DNA of 33,971 nt from Erysipelotrichaceae bacterium. GTDB taxonomy: Bacteria; Bacillota_I; Bacilli_A; Erysipelotrichales; Erysipelotrichaceae. Under the pieces are notes generated by a model. The model was not told the DNA's origin, did not search any database, and was given only the letters and a program-made list of their open reading frames with translations. The translations under genes were made by a program, and so were the position numbers. Positions 24,890 through 33,497 of this stretch are shown here, piece after piece. Numbering within the stretch: the first letter of the stretch is position 1; each line of letters opens with the position of its first letter. The stretch is from contig JAFULN010000002.1 of assembly GCA_017473335.1 (NCBI GenBank), positions 1-33,971 of the forward strand, read 5' to 3'.

Positions 24890-25607
24890 CAAAACAGCTT
24901 TTCAAGGCGCATCTTTTTACATTCTGTACCAATTGTCGGTCAATTTTATGAAAAGAAACTCCTTCATCTAAAGACTGTGATACCATTTCTGCAATAGAAA
25001 CCGCTAATGAAAGCCCTTCATCTTCTTCATAGGACAATGGCAGCATTAGAAAGCATTCCTGAATCAAAATCTGCTGACACATCGCAAGAAGTGCTGGATT
25101 CTCGTTTTCAAACCATTCATTTAATAAATTATAAGCTTTCAAATATCCATCAGTTTCATGAGGACGTTCCTGATATCTCGGTAAAAAAGTCATTTGCATC
25201 CCTTCATGAATTATTGTAAATTCATCAGATATTTGCTGCTCAATCAAAATATCAATCATCAATGCCTGTGTCTTAGCATCAGGTACTGTATCAAAGAAAG
25301 ATTGAATTGCGTCAAGATAATTACGACAGTTTAAATCCTGCAGTGTTTGAACAGCACGCAGCTGAATCACAGGATTTTCAGAGAGTAAACAATCTTCAAT
25401 TTGATGAGGTAAAATACCTGTAAAACTTTCTTTATTACTTAAAGCTCTTAAATCACGCTTTAATTCCAGCATTCTTGTTTCAACATTTGCAGGAATATAA
25501 GGCATCGATAATTCTTCTTCAAGCAGTTTCTCAGCTTCTTTAAGCTGACCATTTTGAATAGTTTCACGAATTTTCACAATGCATTCTTCATAATAATTCT
25601 GTTCCAT
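24885..25607 (-). CDS. Helical-repeat protein, possibly DUF3196 family
   Basis: A 240-residue soluble protein that appears all-helical. It starts with an amphipathic TPR-like pair (YYEECIVKIRETIQNGQLKE), then a long set of helices with HEAT-like pairs (PVIQLRAVQTLQDLN, DAKTQALMIDILIEQ). There is no signal or membrane segment. The layout reminds me of DUF3196-type proteins known from Mollicutes and relatives, but this is a guess. I start at the ATG at 25607, which has AGGAGG six bases upstream and overlaps the EamA gene end by 20 bases. A longer frame back to 25655 is EamA shadow. The partner or substrate is unknown. Confidence 0.72.
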   Translation of the reverse strand: MEQNYYEECIVKIRETIQNGQLKEAEKLLEEELSMPYIPANVETRMLELKRDLRALSNKESFTGILPHQIEDCLLSENPVIQLRAVQTLQDLNCRNYLDAIQSFFDTVPDAKTQALMIDILIEQQISDEFTIIHEGMQMTFLPRYQERPHETDGYLKAYNLLNEWFENENPALLAMCQQILIQECFLMLPLSYEEDEGLSLAVSIAEMVSQSLDEGVSFHKIDRQLVQNVKRCALKSCFV

Positions 25608-26484
25608 TGTGTTCCTCCTTCTTTTCCGGAATCTGTGCAAGACAAATTGCCCCAAAAATTAGTGCACAACCCATAAGTTCTCTTACACTTAGAGCTTCAT
25701 TTAAGACAATCCAACCAGCCAAAACTGAAAAAACTGACTCAAGTGACATCACAAGAGAAGCTTGTGTTGGCTTTGTATGCTTTTGTCCAACAATCTGTAA
25801 AGTATATCCAACGCCACTGGACAAGATTCCTGCATAAGCAATTGGCAGCCAAGCCTTGAATACAGATGAACAATCCGGTTTTTCAAACAGCAGCATAAAT
25901 ATGACATTTACACTTCCTGCTACTAAAAACTGAACCATAGAAATACGCAGTCCACTTGTTTTTGGTGAGTAATAGTCAATCACTAAAATATGAACTGCAA
26001 AGACAACTGCAGACAGTATGAGCAAAATATCACCAGAAGCAATTGATAGTGATTCTTTCATGCAAAGAAGATAAAAGCCTGCTAATGCACCTGCAACCCC
26101 AAGTTTAGCATGTATTCCTATCTTTCGCTTAAAAAAGATACCTAACAGTGGTACAAACAATATATAAAGAGCTGTTAAAAATCCACTTTTACCTGCAGAG
26201 GTTGTAACTAACCCCATCTGCTGAAAAGTCATAGCAATGGATAAGCAAAAGCCACACGCTATACCACCTTTAATCCATTCTTTATCATTTCGATGCGGAT
26301 CAAACACCATAATAACTGGAAGCAATGCAAGTGCTGCCAACAAAGAACGTAGTGCTGTAAATGTAAAAGGTCCTACATGATCCATTCCAGCACTTTGTGC
26401 TGCAAAAGCAAATCCCCATATAACAGAAGCTAAAAGCAAAAGTGCATAACCTTGTATTTCTTTCTTTTTCATATACACATTCAA
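25588..26484 (-). CDS. EamA/DMT family transporter
   Basis: A 298-residue membrane protein of the drug/metabolite transporter superfamily, with about ten hydrophobic segments in two EamA repeats. The first repeat includes VIWGFAFAAQSAGMDHVGPF and FTALRSLLAALALLPV. The second ends SLVMSLESVFSVLAGWIVLN then LMGCALIFGAICLAQ, a hallmark of the second EamA domain. It probably exports an amino acid or another metabolite; the substrate is unknown. No good ribosome site precedes the ATG, and the next in-frame ATG (26472) is not better, so the start is uncertain. It follows the isocitrate dehydrogenase gene by ten bases and may rely on coupled translation. Confidence 0.88.
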   Translation of the reverse strand: MNVYMKKKEIQGYALLLLASVIWGFAFAAQSAGMDHVGPFTFTALRSLLAALALLPVIMVFDPHRNDKEWIKGGIACGFCLSIAMTFQQMGLVTTSAGKSGFLTALYILFVPLLGIFFKRKIGIHAKLGVAGALAGFYLLCMKESLSIASGDILLILSAVVFAVHILVIDYYSPKTSGLRISMVQFLVAGSVNVIFMLLFEKPDCSSVFKAWLPIAYAGILSSGVGYTLQIVGQKHTKPTQASLVMSLESVFSVLAGWIVLNEALSVRELMGCALIFGAICLAQIPEKKEEHNGTELL

Positions 26485-26494
26485 ATAAACATGA

Positions 26495-27493
26495 TTATCT
26501 TAAATATTCAATAATACTATGGGCAAACTCACTGCACAAAGCATCTCCGCCAAGATCTTTCGTACAGAGCTTTTGATTTTCAAGCACATGATATAATGCC
26601 TGACGAACACGATTCGCCTCTGTATGATAATTTAAATGATCCAGCATCATACATGCACTCAATAGCAGTGCCGTTGGATTAGCCAGATTCTTTCCAGCAA
26701 TATCTGGTGCAGAACCATGAACTGCTTCAAACAGAGCAATCTCATCATTGCGGTTACAGCTAGGAAGCACACCCAATCCGCCGATTAATCCACTGCACAA
26801 ATCTGAAACAATATCACCATACAGATTTGGCATCACAAGCACATCATATCGTTCAGGATACATAACAAGATTCATGCAGCACGCATCAACAATCAGTGAA
26901 TCTGATTGAATCTCAGGATATTCTTTTGAAATCTGTTCAAACACACTCAGAAATAAACCATCACTCTTTTTTAAAATATTCGCTTTATGAACACATGTTA
27001 CACGATGTCGATTGTTTTCTATTGCATACTCAAACGCTGCTTTGATAATACGTTCAGAAGCTTTGCGAGTAATCTTTTTAATCGCATGAACTTCATCTTC
27101 TGAAATCACTGTTTCTTCACCAATGTATAAATCTTCCGTATTTTCTCGAAACACAACAACATCTACATGATCATATTTACTGATTACATTTGGAAGTGTC
27201 TGTGCTGGACGAACATTAGCATACAAATCAAATAAAAGACGAAGCTGTACATTGACTGAACGAAATCCATGACCAATTGGTGTTGTACATGGACCTTTTA
27301 ACGCAACTTTATTTCTTTTCAAAGATTCTACTGCATCTTCAGGAATCAATGTTCCGTTTTTTTCAAATGCAGTTAATCCTAAATCATATTTTTCAAATTC
27401 TAATGGAAGATGAAGTTGTTCAATAATACTCAATACAGCTTCTGTGATTTCAGGTCCAATTCCATCCCCTTCAAAACAAGTAATTTTTCTCAT
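26495..27493 (-). CDS. icd: Isocitrate dehydrogenase, NAD-type
   Basis: A 332-residue beta-decarboxylating dehydrogenase that oxidises isocitrate to 2-oxoglutarate. It starts MRKITCFEGDGIGPEI. The substrate region FRSVNVQLRLLFDLYANVRP resembles NAD-linked isocitrate dehydrogenases rather than 3-isopropylmalate dehydrogenases. FRENTEDLYIGEE and HGSAPDIAGKNLANPTA support this. The second motif lacks the basic residues usual in NADP enzymes, so NAD+ is the likely cofactor. The gene begins three bases after the citrate synthase stop, which strongly supports the TCA role. Homoisocitrate or tartrate dehydrogenases are less likely. Confidence 0.9.
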   Translation of the reverse strand: MRKITCFEGDGIGPEITEAVLSIIEQLHLPLEFEKYDLGLTAFEKNGTLIPEDAVESLKRNKVALKGPCTTPIGHGFRSVNVQLRLLFDLYANVRPAQTLPNVISKYDHVDVVVFRENTEDLYIGEETVISEDEVHAIKKITRKASERIIKAAFEYAIENNRHRVTCVHKANILKKSDGLFLSVFEQISKEYPEIQSDSLIVDACCMNLVMYPERYDVLVMPNLYGDIVSDLCSGLIGGLGVLPSCNRNDEIALFEAVHGSAPDIAGKNLANPTALLLSACMMLDHLNYHTEANRVRQALYHVLENQKLCTKDLGGDALCSEFAHSIIEYLR

Positions 27494-27496
27494 TAG

Positions 27497-28810
27497 TTAA
27501 TCCCCTTTTTCTTTGATAAACTTTCCTGCAGGACGAATAATTCTGTTGGAATACAGTTTTTCTTCAATATTATGCGCAAGCCATCCTACCATACGACTGC
27601 ACGCAAACAATGGTGTAACTAAATCCTCAGGAATACCAAGCATTTCATAAACAAGACCACTGTAGAAATCAACATTTGCACAGATTGATCTGCGCTGATC
27701 ATGAATAAAACGCTCTTTCACTTTCGTTTCAAATCTCTGATAGAAATGAAATTCTGCTAGATTTCCTTTTGATAATGCCAGCTGATACGCTTTCTGTTTC
27801 AAAATTTCACATCGTGGATCAGAGAGTGTATACACTGCATGACCAAAGCCATAGATTAAACCAGAATGATCAAAATAATCTTTCTGTAAAAGGCGTTCAA
27901 TCATTTGTTCAATCACATCATCTGAAGCATCACAGCCTATTTCATCCATGATTTCCATCATCATGTGACGGCAAGTAATATTTGCACCTCCATGCTTTGG
28001 GCCTTTCAAAGATCCAATTGAAGCTGCAGTAGCAGAATATAAATCAGTTCCTGTACTTGCAACCACCAGATTAGAAAAAGTAGAGTTATTTCCAGAACCA
28101 TGATCTGCATGTAAAATAAGCAACAAATCTAAAAGTTCTGCTTCTTTTTCATCAACACTGCCATCCTGAGACAGAAGATGCAGAATGTTTTCTGCCATGG
28201 ATAGCTGATGATTCACAGAATGAATAATCAGAGAATTGCCTTCAATAAAATGAGCTTTGGATTGCCAGCTGTAGCACATTAAAGCAGGAAAACGTGAAAG
28301 AATCGATAACCCACATCGCAATGTATTTTCTGGACTAGTATCTTCTGCAAGTTCATCAGTACAATACAGCTGCAAAAGTAAACTCTGAAGCATATTCATT
28401 AAATTGCTGGATGGATGTGCCAGAATATTGTTTGCTAAAAAACCATCAGGAAGCTGATAAGAATTCAGTTCATTCATAAACACATCAAATTCATTATCAC
28501 TTGGAAAATGCCCAAAAAGTAGTAAAAAACAAACCTTTTCATAGCCAAGACGATGATCCTTTAAAGCTGTTTCACATACTTCCTTAATAGGAATTTCACG
28601 ATAAATTAAATCTCCCTCGCAATTGATTTTGTTCCCCATCTCATCACGAATATATCCAACAACATCAGCAATTCGCGTTAAGCCAATCAGTACTCCTGTA
28701 CCATCTTCATTACGCAAACCTTTTTTTACGTTGTATTTTTTATACAGTTCATGATCAATATGATTCTTGATTTTTGATTGTTCAAACAGATTCAATAATT
28801 GTTGATTCAT
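27497..28810 (-). CDS. gltA: Citrate synthase
   Basis: This enzyme condenses acetyl-CoA and oxaloacetate into citrate. The catalytic residues are visible: histidine in LHADHGSGNNST, histidine in GFGHAVYTLSDPR, and aspartate in NVDFYSGL. GPKHGGAN is also typical. The protein is 437 residues from the ATG at 28810. A TTG 18 bases upstream is possible but lacks a ribosome site, and the ATG has only a weak GTGTGA. It heads an operon with icd, the EamA gene and the helical-repeat gene, divergent from aconitase. Methylcitrate synthase is an alternative in principle, but icd and aconitase next door favour citrate. Confidence 0.93.
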   Translation of the reverse strand: MNQQLLNLFEQSKIKNHIDHELYKKYNVKKGLRNEDGTGVLIGLTRIADVVGYIRDEMGNKINCEGDLIYREIPIKEVCETALKDHRLGYEKVCFLLLFGHFPSDNEFDVFMNELNSYQLPDGFLANNILAHPSSNLMNMLQSLLLQLYCTDELAEDTSPENTLRCGLSILSRFPALMCYSWQSKAHFIEGNSLIIHSVNHQLSMAENILHLLSQDGSVDEKEAELLDLLLILHADHGSGNNSTFSNLVVASTGTDLYSATAASIGSLKGPKHGGANITCRHMMMEIMDEIGCDASDDVIEQMIERLLQKDYFDHSGLIYGFGHAVYTLSDPRCEILKQKAYQLALSKGNLAEFHFYQRFETKVKERFIHDQRRSICANVDFYSGLVYEMLGIPEDLVTPLFACSRMVGWLAHNIEEKLYSNRIIRPAGKFIKEKGD

Positions 28811-28876
28811 AATATCACACACTTTCAATATGGATTAGTTTAGCCTATTTTCTTAAAACTTTCCAGTACGATGTGC

Positions 28877-28882
28877 TATAAT
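28877..28882 (+). promoter_or_regulatory. -10 box of the aconitase promoter
   Basis: TGCTATAAT (28874-28882) forms an extended -10 element. TTAAAA lies 18 bases upstream. The divergent citrate synthase start is only 67 bases away, so the two promoters share this region. Confidence 0.6.
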
Positions 28883-28903
28883 ACACAGAAAAGGAGCAGT
28901 TTT

Positions 28904-30820
28904 ATGAAAAAAAGCATTGCAAGAAAAATTATAGAAAGTCATCTGGTGTCAGGTGAGATGACTTGTGGAAGTCCAATACAAATCAAAATAGACACAACAC
29001 TAACACAAGATGCAACTGGAACCATGGCATATCTTCAGCTTGAAGCTTTAGGAATTAATCGTGTAAAGACAATGCATTCTGTTAGTTATGTTGACCACAA
29101 TACATTGCAAAATGGCTTCATGAATGCAGATGATCATAAATATCTGCAGACAGTAGCTTCAGCTTATGGAGTAGATTATTCCAAAGCTGGAAATGGTATA
29201 TGTCATCAAGTCAATCTGGAACGTTTCGATATTCCTGGACAGACACTTTTAGGCTCAGACTCGCACACACCAACTGCAGGTGCAATGGCAATGATTGCGA
29301 TTGGTGCTGGCGGTCTTGATGTTGCATTGGCAATGGCAGGCATGCCCTATTCACTAAAAATGCCAAAAATTATTAATGTTCAGCTAAAAGGTACACTTCA
29401 TCATGGCGTCAGCGCAAAAGATATTATTCTTAAAGTTTTACAGAAATTAAGCGTTAAAGGCGGAGTGGAATGTATCATGGAATATACAGGTGATATCAAA
29501 CAGCTTTCTATTCCTGAAAGAAGCACAATCTGCAACATGGGTGCTGAACTTGGTGCAACAACATCACTATTCCCAAGTGATGAAGTAACAAAAGAATTCC
29601 TAACACTTCAAAAACGTCCAGAAGATTATATAGAGCTTCTTCCAGATGAAGATGCAGAATATGATGATATTATCGAAATAAATCTAGATCAGCTTAAACC
29701 AATGGTCGCAAAGCCTCATCAGCCTGACAATGTAGTAGAAGTAAGTGAACTAAAAGGGATGAAAGTCGATCAAATTTGTATTGGATCATGCACAAACAGT
29801 TCATTTACTGATCTTGCAACAGTAGCCAACATTTTAAAAGACAAGACAGTACATCCAGATGTATCTTTAACAATTTCATTTGGTTCTAAACAGGTTCTGC
29901 GTGCACTTGCAGCATCTGGACATTTAGAAACACTGATTGCCTCTGGCGCACGTTTGTTAGAATCTACATGCGGACCTTGCATCGGCATGGGACAATCCCC
30001 TAAAACAGATGCAGTATCTTTAAGAACATTTAATCGAAACTTCTTTGGAAGAAGCGGAACATCATCTGCTGGAATTTATCTAGTTTCCCCAGAAACAGCA
30101 GCTCTCAGTGCTATAACTGGTGTTATAAGTGATCCATCAGAAGCTGAATTCACAAAAGCATCTATGCCAGAATCCATTGTTGTCGATGATTCCATGATTC
30201 TTAAACCAGAATTCATTTCAAAACAGCAAATAATTAAAGGGCCTAATATCAAACCATTCCCTGTGAAACGTCCACTTTCAGATATTCATGATGAAGTACT
30301 TTTGAAATTAGAAGATAACATCTCAACTGACCACATCATGCCTGCAGGTGCCAGTATCCTACCATATAGAAGCAATATTGAAAAACTATCTGAATTCTGT
30401 TTTCATGTCGTAGACCCTACTTTCCATGCTCGTGCATTGGCTGCTAAAAACGGAATCATTGTTGCAGGTGAAAACTATGGTCAGGGCTCCAGCCGTGAAC
30501 ATGCTGCTTTAACTGTCATGCATTTAGGGATTGAGGCTGTCTTAGCCAAAAGTTTTGCCCGTATTCATAGACAAAATCTCATCAATAATGGTGTTCTCCC
30601 ATTAACATTCCTTCATGCAGAAGATTATGATTCAATTCAACAAGGTGACATTCTTGAAATCAAAGATGTCACAAACATTACAAAAGATAAATGTTTAACA
30701 GTTTACAACCATACCCAAAACAATGAATTTACTGTCTTACATTTGTTGACTCAAAAAGAGATTAACATGATTAAAGATGGTGGTTTACTAAATCAGCTAA
30801 AAAAACAGCTTCAAAAATAA
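28904..30820 (+). CDS. acnA: Aconitate hydratase
   Basis: A 638-residue iron-sulfur enzyme converting citrate to isocitrate. It is the short, mitochondrial-like form rather than the 900-residue IRP-like form. The three cluster cysteines are Cys296 (IGSCTNSSF) and Cys356 and Cys359 (CGPCIGMG). The substrate region has HTPTAGAMAMIAIGAGG, and the C-terminal swivel domain has NYGQGSSREHAAL. The start has AAGGAG seven bases upstream at 28891. A longer frame from 28871 would include the promoter, so I reject it. The gene is divergent from gltA-icd, and together they form the oxidative branch from oxaloacetate to 2-oxoglutarate. Confidence 0.95.
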   Translation: MKKSIARKIIESHLVSGEMTCGSPIQIKIDTTLTQDATGTMAYLQLEALGINRVKTMHSVSYVDHNTLQNGFMNADDHKYLQTVASAYGVDYSKAGNGICHQVNLERFDIPGQTLLGSDSHTPTAGAMAMIAIGAGGLDVALAMAGMPYSLKMPKIINVQLKGTLHHGVSAKDIILKVLQKLSVKGGVECIMEYTGDIKQLSIPERSTICNMGAELGATTSLFPSDEVTKEFLTLQKRPEDYIELLPDEDAEYDDIIEINLDQLKPMVAKPHQPDNVVEVSELKGMKVDQICIGSCTNSSFTDLATVANILKDKTVHPDVSLTISFGSKQVLRALAASGHLETLIASGARLLESTCGPCIGMGQSPKTDAVSLRTFNRNFFGRSGTSSAGIYLVSPETAALSAITGVISDPSEAEFTKASMPESIVVDDSMILKPEFISKQQIIKGPNIKPFPVKRPLSDIHDEVLLKLEDNISTDHIMPAGASILPYRSNIEKLSEFCFHVVDPTFHARALAAKNGIIVAGENYGQGSSREHAALTVMHLGIEAVLAKSFARIHRQNLINNGVLPLTFLHAEDYDSIQQGDILEIKDVTNITKDKCLTVYNHTQNNEFTVLHLLTQKEINMIKDGGLLNQLKKQLQK

Positions 30821-30823
30821 AGG

Positions 30824-30850
30824 GTTTCTCATTCGAGAAACTTCTTTTAT
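30824..30850 (+). terminator. Terminator of aconitase
   Basis: GTTTCTC (30824-30830) pairs with GAGAAAC (30835-30841), with an ATTC loop and a T-rich tail, three bases after the stop. Confidence 0.8.
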
Positions 30851-30851
30851 T

Positions 30852-30884
30852 TAAAAATTAAAAAAGACCTTCATATGAGGTCTT
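30852..30884 (-). terminator. Terminator of tRNA-Arg
   Basis: A seven-base-pair stem pairs 30864-30870 with 30878-30884. On the minus strand it is followed by a run of T and a second T-rich block. Confidence 0.75.
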
Positions 30885-30892
30885 CTTTTAAA

Positions 30893-30969
30893 TGGCGTCC
30901 CCGGAAGGATTCGAACCTTCGACCGCACGCTTAGAAGGCGTGTGCTCTATCCGGCTGAGCTACGAGGAC
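30893..30969 (-). tRNA. tRNA-Arg (anticodon UCU)
   Basis: The 77-base minus-strand sequence folds as a complete cloverleaf with CCA encoded. Acceptor arms are GTCCTCG and CGGGGAC with one G-U pair. The D arm is GCTC/GAGC, and the anticodon stem CACGC/GCGTG holds the loop CTTCTAA with anticodon TCT. The T arm is GAAGG/CCTTC with loop TTCGAAT. It reads AGA codons. Confidence 0.97.
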
Positions 30970-30982
30970 ATCGTGCTTAAAG

Positions 30983-31011
30983 AGTATACCAAAATATGAT
31001 TACTTTTGCAA
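30983..31011 (-). promoter_or_regulatory. Promoter of tRNA-Arg
   Basis: TTGCAA (31006-31011) and TATACT (30983-30988) are 17 bases apart on the minus strand, 13 bases before the tRNA. Confidence 0.65.
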
Positions 31012-31035
31012 GTACATTTTACGAATAATCTAATT

Positions 31036-32028
31036 TTAATACATTGTCATCAAATAACCATCAGTACTATCAGCATAATTTAATTTTGATTCATTCATAA
31101 AGTTATTCCAAAATCCTAATGACTTTAAAGCATGTTTTCCATTTTGGTCATAGCGTTCTATAGAAACTTTTGAACCATGAATAAGAATTACACTCATAGT
31201 CGCAGAATTATCCACTTCTTTATTCATACTAGAATATCCCAGTAAATAACCTGCATTAAAATATGTAAAATTTAGAGTTTTCTTAACTGCAGGTAATTGA
31301 GGATCAGTTAATTCACTGACATAAATAGTATCCCCTGGCTTCATATAAACTGCAGCTCCTCCAAGATAATCATCATATCCATTTGAATGATTATGCCCAT
31401 ACAAATAATATACATTTAACCCATGAGATGCAGCTTCATTTATCACATCAACAATTAAGCTGCCATATTGAACATCTGCATCATAAAAAGTACGCATTGT
31501 ATAATGCAAAGGGAGATGAGAAAAGATAAAGACAGGCTTTGAAGAATCATGAATTATCTTATTATGAAGATACTTTGATAAATCAGCTGCAGTTTTATTA
31601 ACCAGATTAATGTCATCCCCACAAAATGGATACATGTCTTCATGGATAACATATGCACCATAATCTTCTGTATCATATACATTTGATGAAAAAGAATCCC
31701 CATTATCATGATTCCCTTGTACAAAAATCATTTGTGATTCAGAATCAAACTTCCTTACAACACGTTTTAAAGAATCTATCGATTCATTCGTGTTTAGACC
31801 AGTGACTTCATAGTCACCACAAAAGAAAAAAGCATCTACATGATGAATACCAGAACTTTGAAGACTTTTCAATAAATGAGATACTTGTCTTTCAGCAGCA
31901 TCTATACTTCCATCAAATTGATAATCAGAACCAGCAACCAAAACAACTGGCTGAGAAGTGATTTTCGTACAGCCAGCACAAAAACATATAACCATAATAA
32001 GAATTAATCTTTTTATCAAAGCACTCAT
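31036..32028 (-). CDS. Metallophosphoesterase lipoprotein
   Basis: A 330-residue calcineurin-like phosphoesterase on the outer face of the membrane. The signal peptide ends in FCAGC with Cys20 as the lipidated residue. Most motifs are visible: FFFCGDYEVTG, FVQGNHDNGDS, FSHLPLH and YLYGHNHSNG. The first motif, usually D-x-H, reads AGSDYQFDG, so glutamine replaces the metal-binding histidine; activity may use fewer metal contacts. The C-terminal part (about 240-330) is beta-rich. AAGGGG precedes the ATG. The substrate is unknown; nucleotides, phospholipid head groups or wall phosphates are possible. An extended -10 (TGATACAAT) lies upstream. Confidence 0.85.
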   Translation of the reverse strand: MSALIKRLILIMVICFCAGCTKITSQPVVLVAGSDYQFDGSIDAAERQVSHLLKSLQSSGIHHVDAFFFCGDYEVTGLNTNESIDSLKRVVRKFDSESQMIFVQGNHDNGDSFSSNVYDTEDYGAYVIHEDMYPFCGDDINLVNKTAADLSKYLHNKIIHDSSKPVFIFSHLPLHYTMRTFYDADVQYGSLIVDVINEAASHGLNVYYLYGHNHSNGYDDYLGGAAVYMKPGDTIYVSELTDPQLPAVKKTLNFTYFNAGYLLGYSSMNKEVDNSATMSVILIHGSKVSIERYDQNGKHALKSLGFWNNFMNESKLNYADSTDGYLMTMY

Positions 32029-32079
32029 AAATATCCCCTTCTCATTAATTCCATTGTATCAAAGAATTGTACTGCTGAA

Positions 32080-32111
32080 TACAAAAGAAAACACAGAATC
32101 TCTCTGTGTTT
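32080..32111 (-). terminator. Terminator of the YfcE/YsnB-type gene
   Basis: AAACACAGA (32089-32097) pairs with TCTGTGTTT (32103-32111) around a five-base loop, with TTCTTTT following on the minus strand. The stem overlaps the stop codon. Confidence 0.78.
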
Positions 32112-32592
32112 AAAACATAAATGAAGGTATTGAATCAATTTCATGACGAATCACACGTACTTCATGTTCATCAATTTCTACAATTGCATAGGATGGTCTA
32201 GAACCATCACGATTATGAGAAAGAGAACCTGGATTAATAAAACGAATCCCATCAACAATCTGATCATTAAATACATGTGTATGACCATAAAAGACCATAT
32301 TGCATCTTTCAGCTTTTGCCTTCTGAACAAGACGCTCAATACTGAACATTGTCGCATAGCGATGTCCATGGAGCACTAAAATACGATGACGTGGTGTATT
32401 CACAATCAATGACATTGGAACATCAGCATAATCATTGTTTCCGCAAACAACCGCAAACTGATTTAAATATGCCAGAGGAATTTCAAAATCACCGCAATGA
32501 TAATATCCATCCGCATGCTGATGCTTATTTAATACTTCTAAAATAGGTTCCAAACGACCATGATTGTCGGAAACAACTACTAACTTCAACAC
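32110..32592 (-). CDS. YfcE/YsnB-type metallophosphodiesterase
   Basis: A 160-residue single-domain phosphodiesterase of the YfcE/MJ0936 family. The motif set is complete: SDNHG, HCGDFEI, CGNNDYAD, LHGHRY and GHTHVFND, then FINPGSLSHNR. It should hydrolyse phosphodiester bonds with two metal ions; the physiological substrate is not known. I choose the GTG at 32592 because GGTGA lies five bases upstream, the same spacing as at the alpha/beta hydrolase start. An in-frame TTG at 32607 has no site. The gene follows the GerM-like gene by 35 bases. In Bacillus gerM, rph, ysnA and ysnB are in this order, so the middle two genes are absent here. Confidence 0.9.
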   Translation of the reverse strand: MLKLVVVSDNHGRLEPILEVLNKHQHADGYYHCGDFEIPLAYLNQFAVVCGNNDYADVPMSLIVNTPRHRILVLHGHRYATMFSIERLVQKAKAERCNMVFYGHTHVFNDQIVDGIRFINPGSLSHNRDGSRPSYAIVEIDEHEVRVIRHEIDSIPSFMF

Positions 32593-32627
32593 ATTTATCA
32601 CCGTCAAATATTATACACAAAATCAAG

Positions 32628-33497
32628 TCATTCCGGAAGTAAAAACTCATTGATTCTTAGCTCTGATAATTGTATTTCTTGAACAATCACATCATCTACT
32701 AATACTTTAACTGATTTCTCGGGATATCTTTCTTTCAAACTAAACAGAACTGGAAGCACTTTATCCAAAACAAATGTATGATTAATGATGCATTCATCAC
32801 TTAAATGAAGCTGTAAAATATCCCCTTCTATCAACTGAAACTCTCTGAAATTCAATGTATCGCATTGTACAGAAGTACTTGAAGTATAATAAGTTTCTAA
32901 CACTTTGACAAAATCATCAGACATTGCATGTACAATAACAGGTATTAAAACTGATCCGTTATCTGTGTTCTGGTTCATATACATTTGATATAGATAACCT
33001 CGATGCAAATCTGAATCAATAAAATAAGATTGATTCAAAAGTACATCCTCATCAATTGTTAACTTCTCACTTACCTGTCCTTCAACAGTGAATAGCTTGC
33101 AATTCACTTGTTTCATCAAATAGCTTAATGCTTGTTGTATTTCTATTCGCTTTGCAGGATTGTACTCCAATAATTCTTTACTGAAATCTACAACACAATC
33201 CTTATCACATTGTACTGAAAGAACTTGAGTGTGTTTTGGAAATATAGCATGGTAGATTCCATGAGATTCACTCATCAGTGATACTGCTTCATTTAAGCAT
33301 TCGACTTCTGTGCTGCAGCTGCTGTTTACTGTAAATGGCACAAGATGTCCGGTTGAGTTGAGCAGCACAATTTCAATCTTTGATTTGTTTTGTTCTAATT
33401 GAAACACAGAAATAGTTTTTTCATCCTTATGTTGAAAATAGAGGAATACCGCAAAAACACTGCATAGTATACAACCAATTTGATTGAACTTTTTCAT
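32628..33497 (-). CDS. GerM-like protein (GerMN domain), membrane-anchored
   Basis: A 289-residue protein with one N-terminal membrane segment (IGCILCSVFAVFLYF). The first domain is GerMN-like: LNEAVSLMSESHGIYHAIFP, then CVVDFSKELLEY and EIQQALSYLMKQVNCKLFTV, which match the family pattern of a V-D-x-S strand and a helix before V-x-G. A second, weaker domain follows. In spore formers GerM takes part in mother cell-forespore contact and germination, but GerMN domains also occur in other lipoproteins. The start at 33497 has GGTGG four bases upstream. It lies next to a YsnB-type gene, as in Bacillus, which supports the call. Confidence 0.65.
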   Translation of the reverse strand: MKKFNQIGCILCSVFAVFLYFQHKDEKTISVFQLEQNKSKIEIVLLNSTGHLVPFTVNSSCSTEVECLNEAVSLMSESHGIYHAIFPKHTQVLSVQCDKDCVVDFSKELLEYNPAKRIEIQQALSYLMKQVNCKLFTVEGQVSEKLTIDEDVLLNQSYFIDSDLHRGYLYQMYMNQNTDNGSVLIPVIVHAMSDDFVKVLETYYTSSTSVQCDTLNFREFQLIEGDILQLHLSDECIINHTFVLDKVLPVLFSLKERYPEKSVKVLVDDVIVQEIQLSELRINEFLLPE

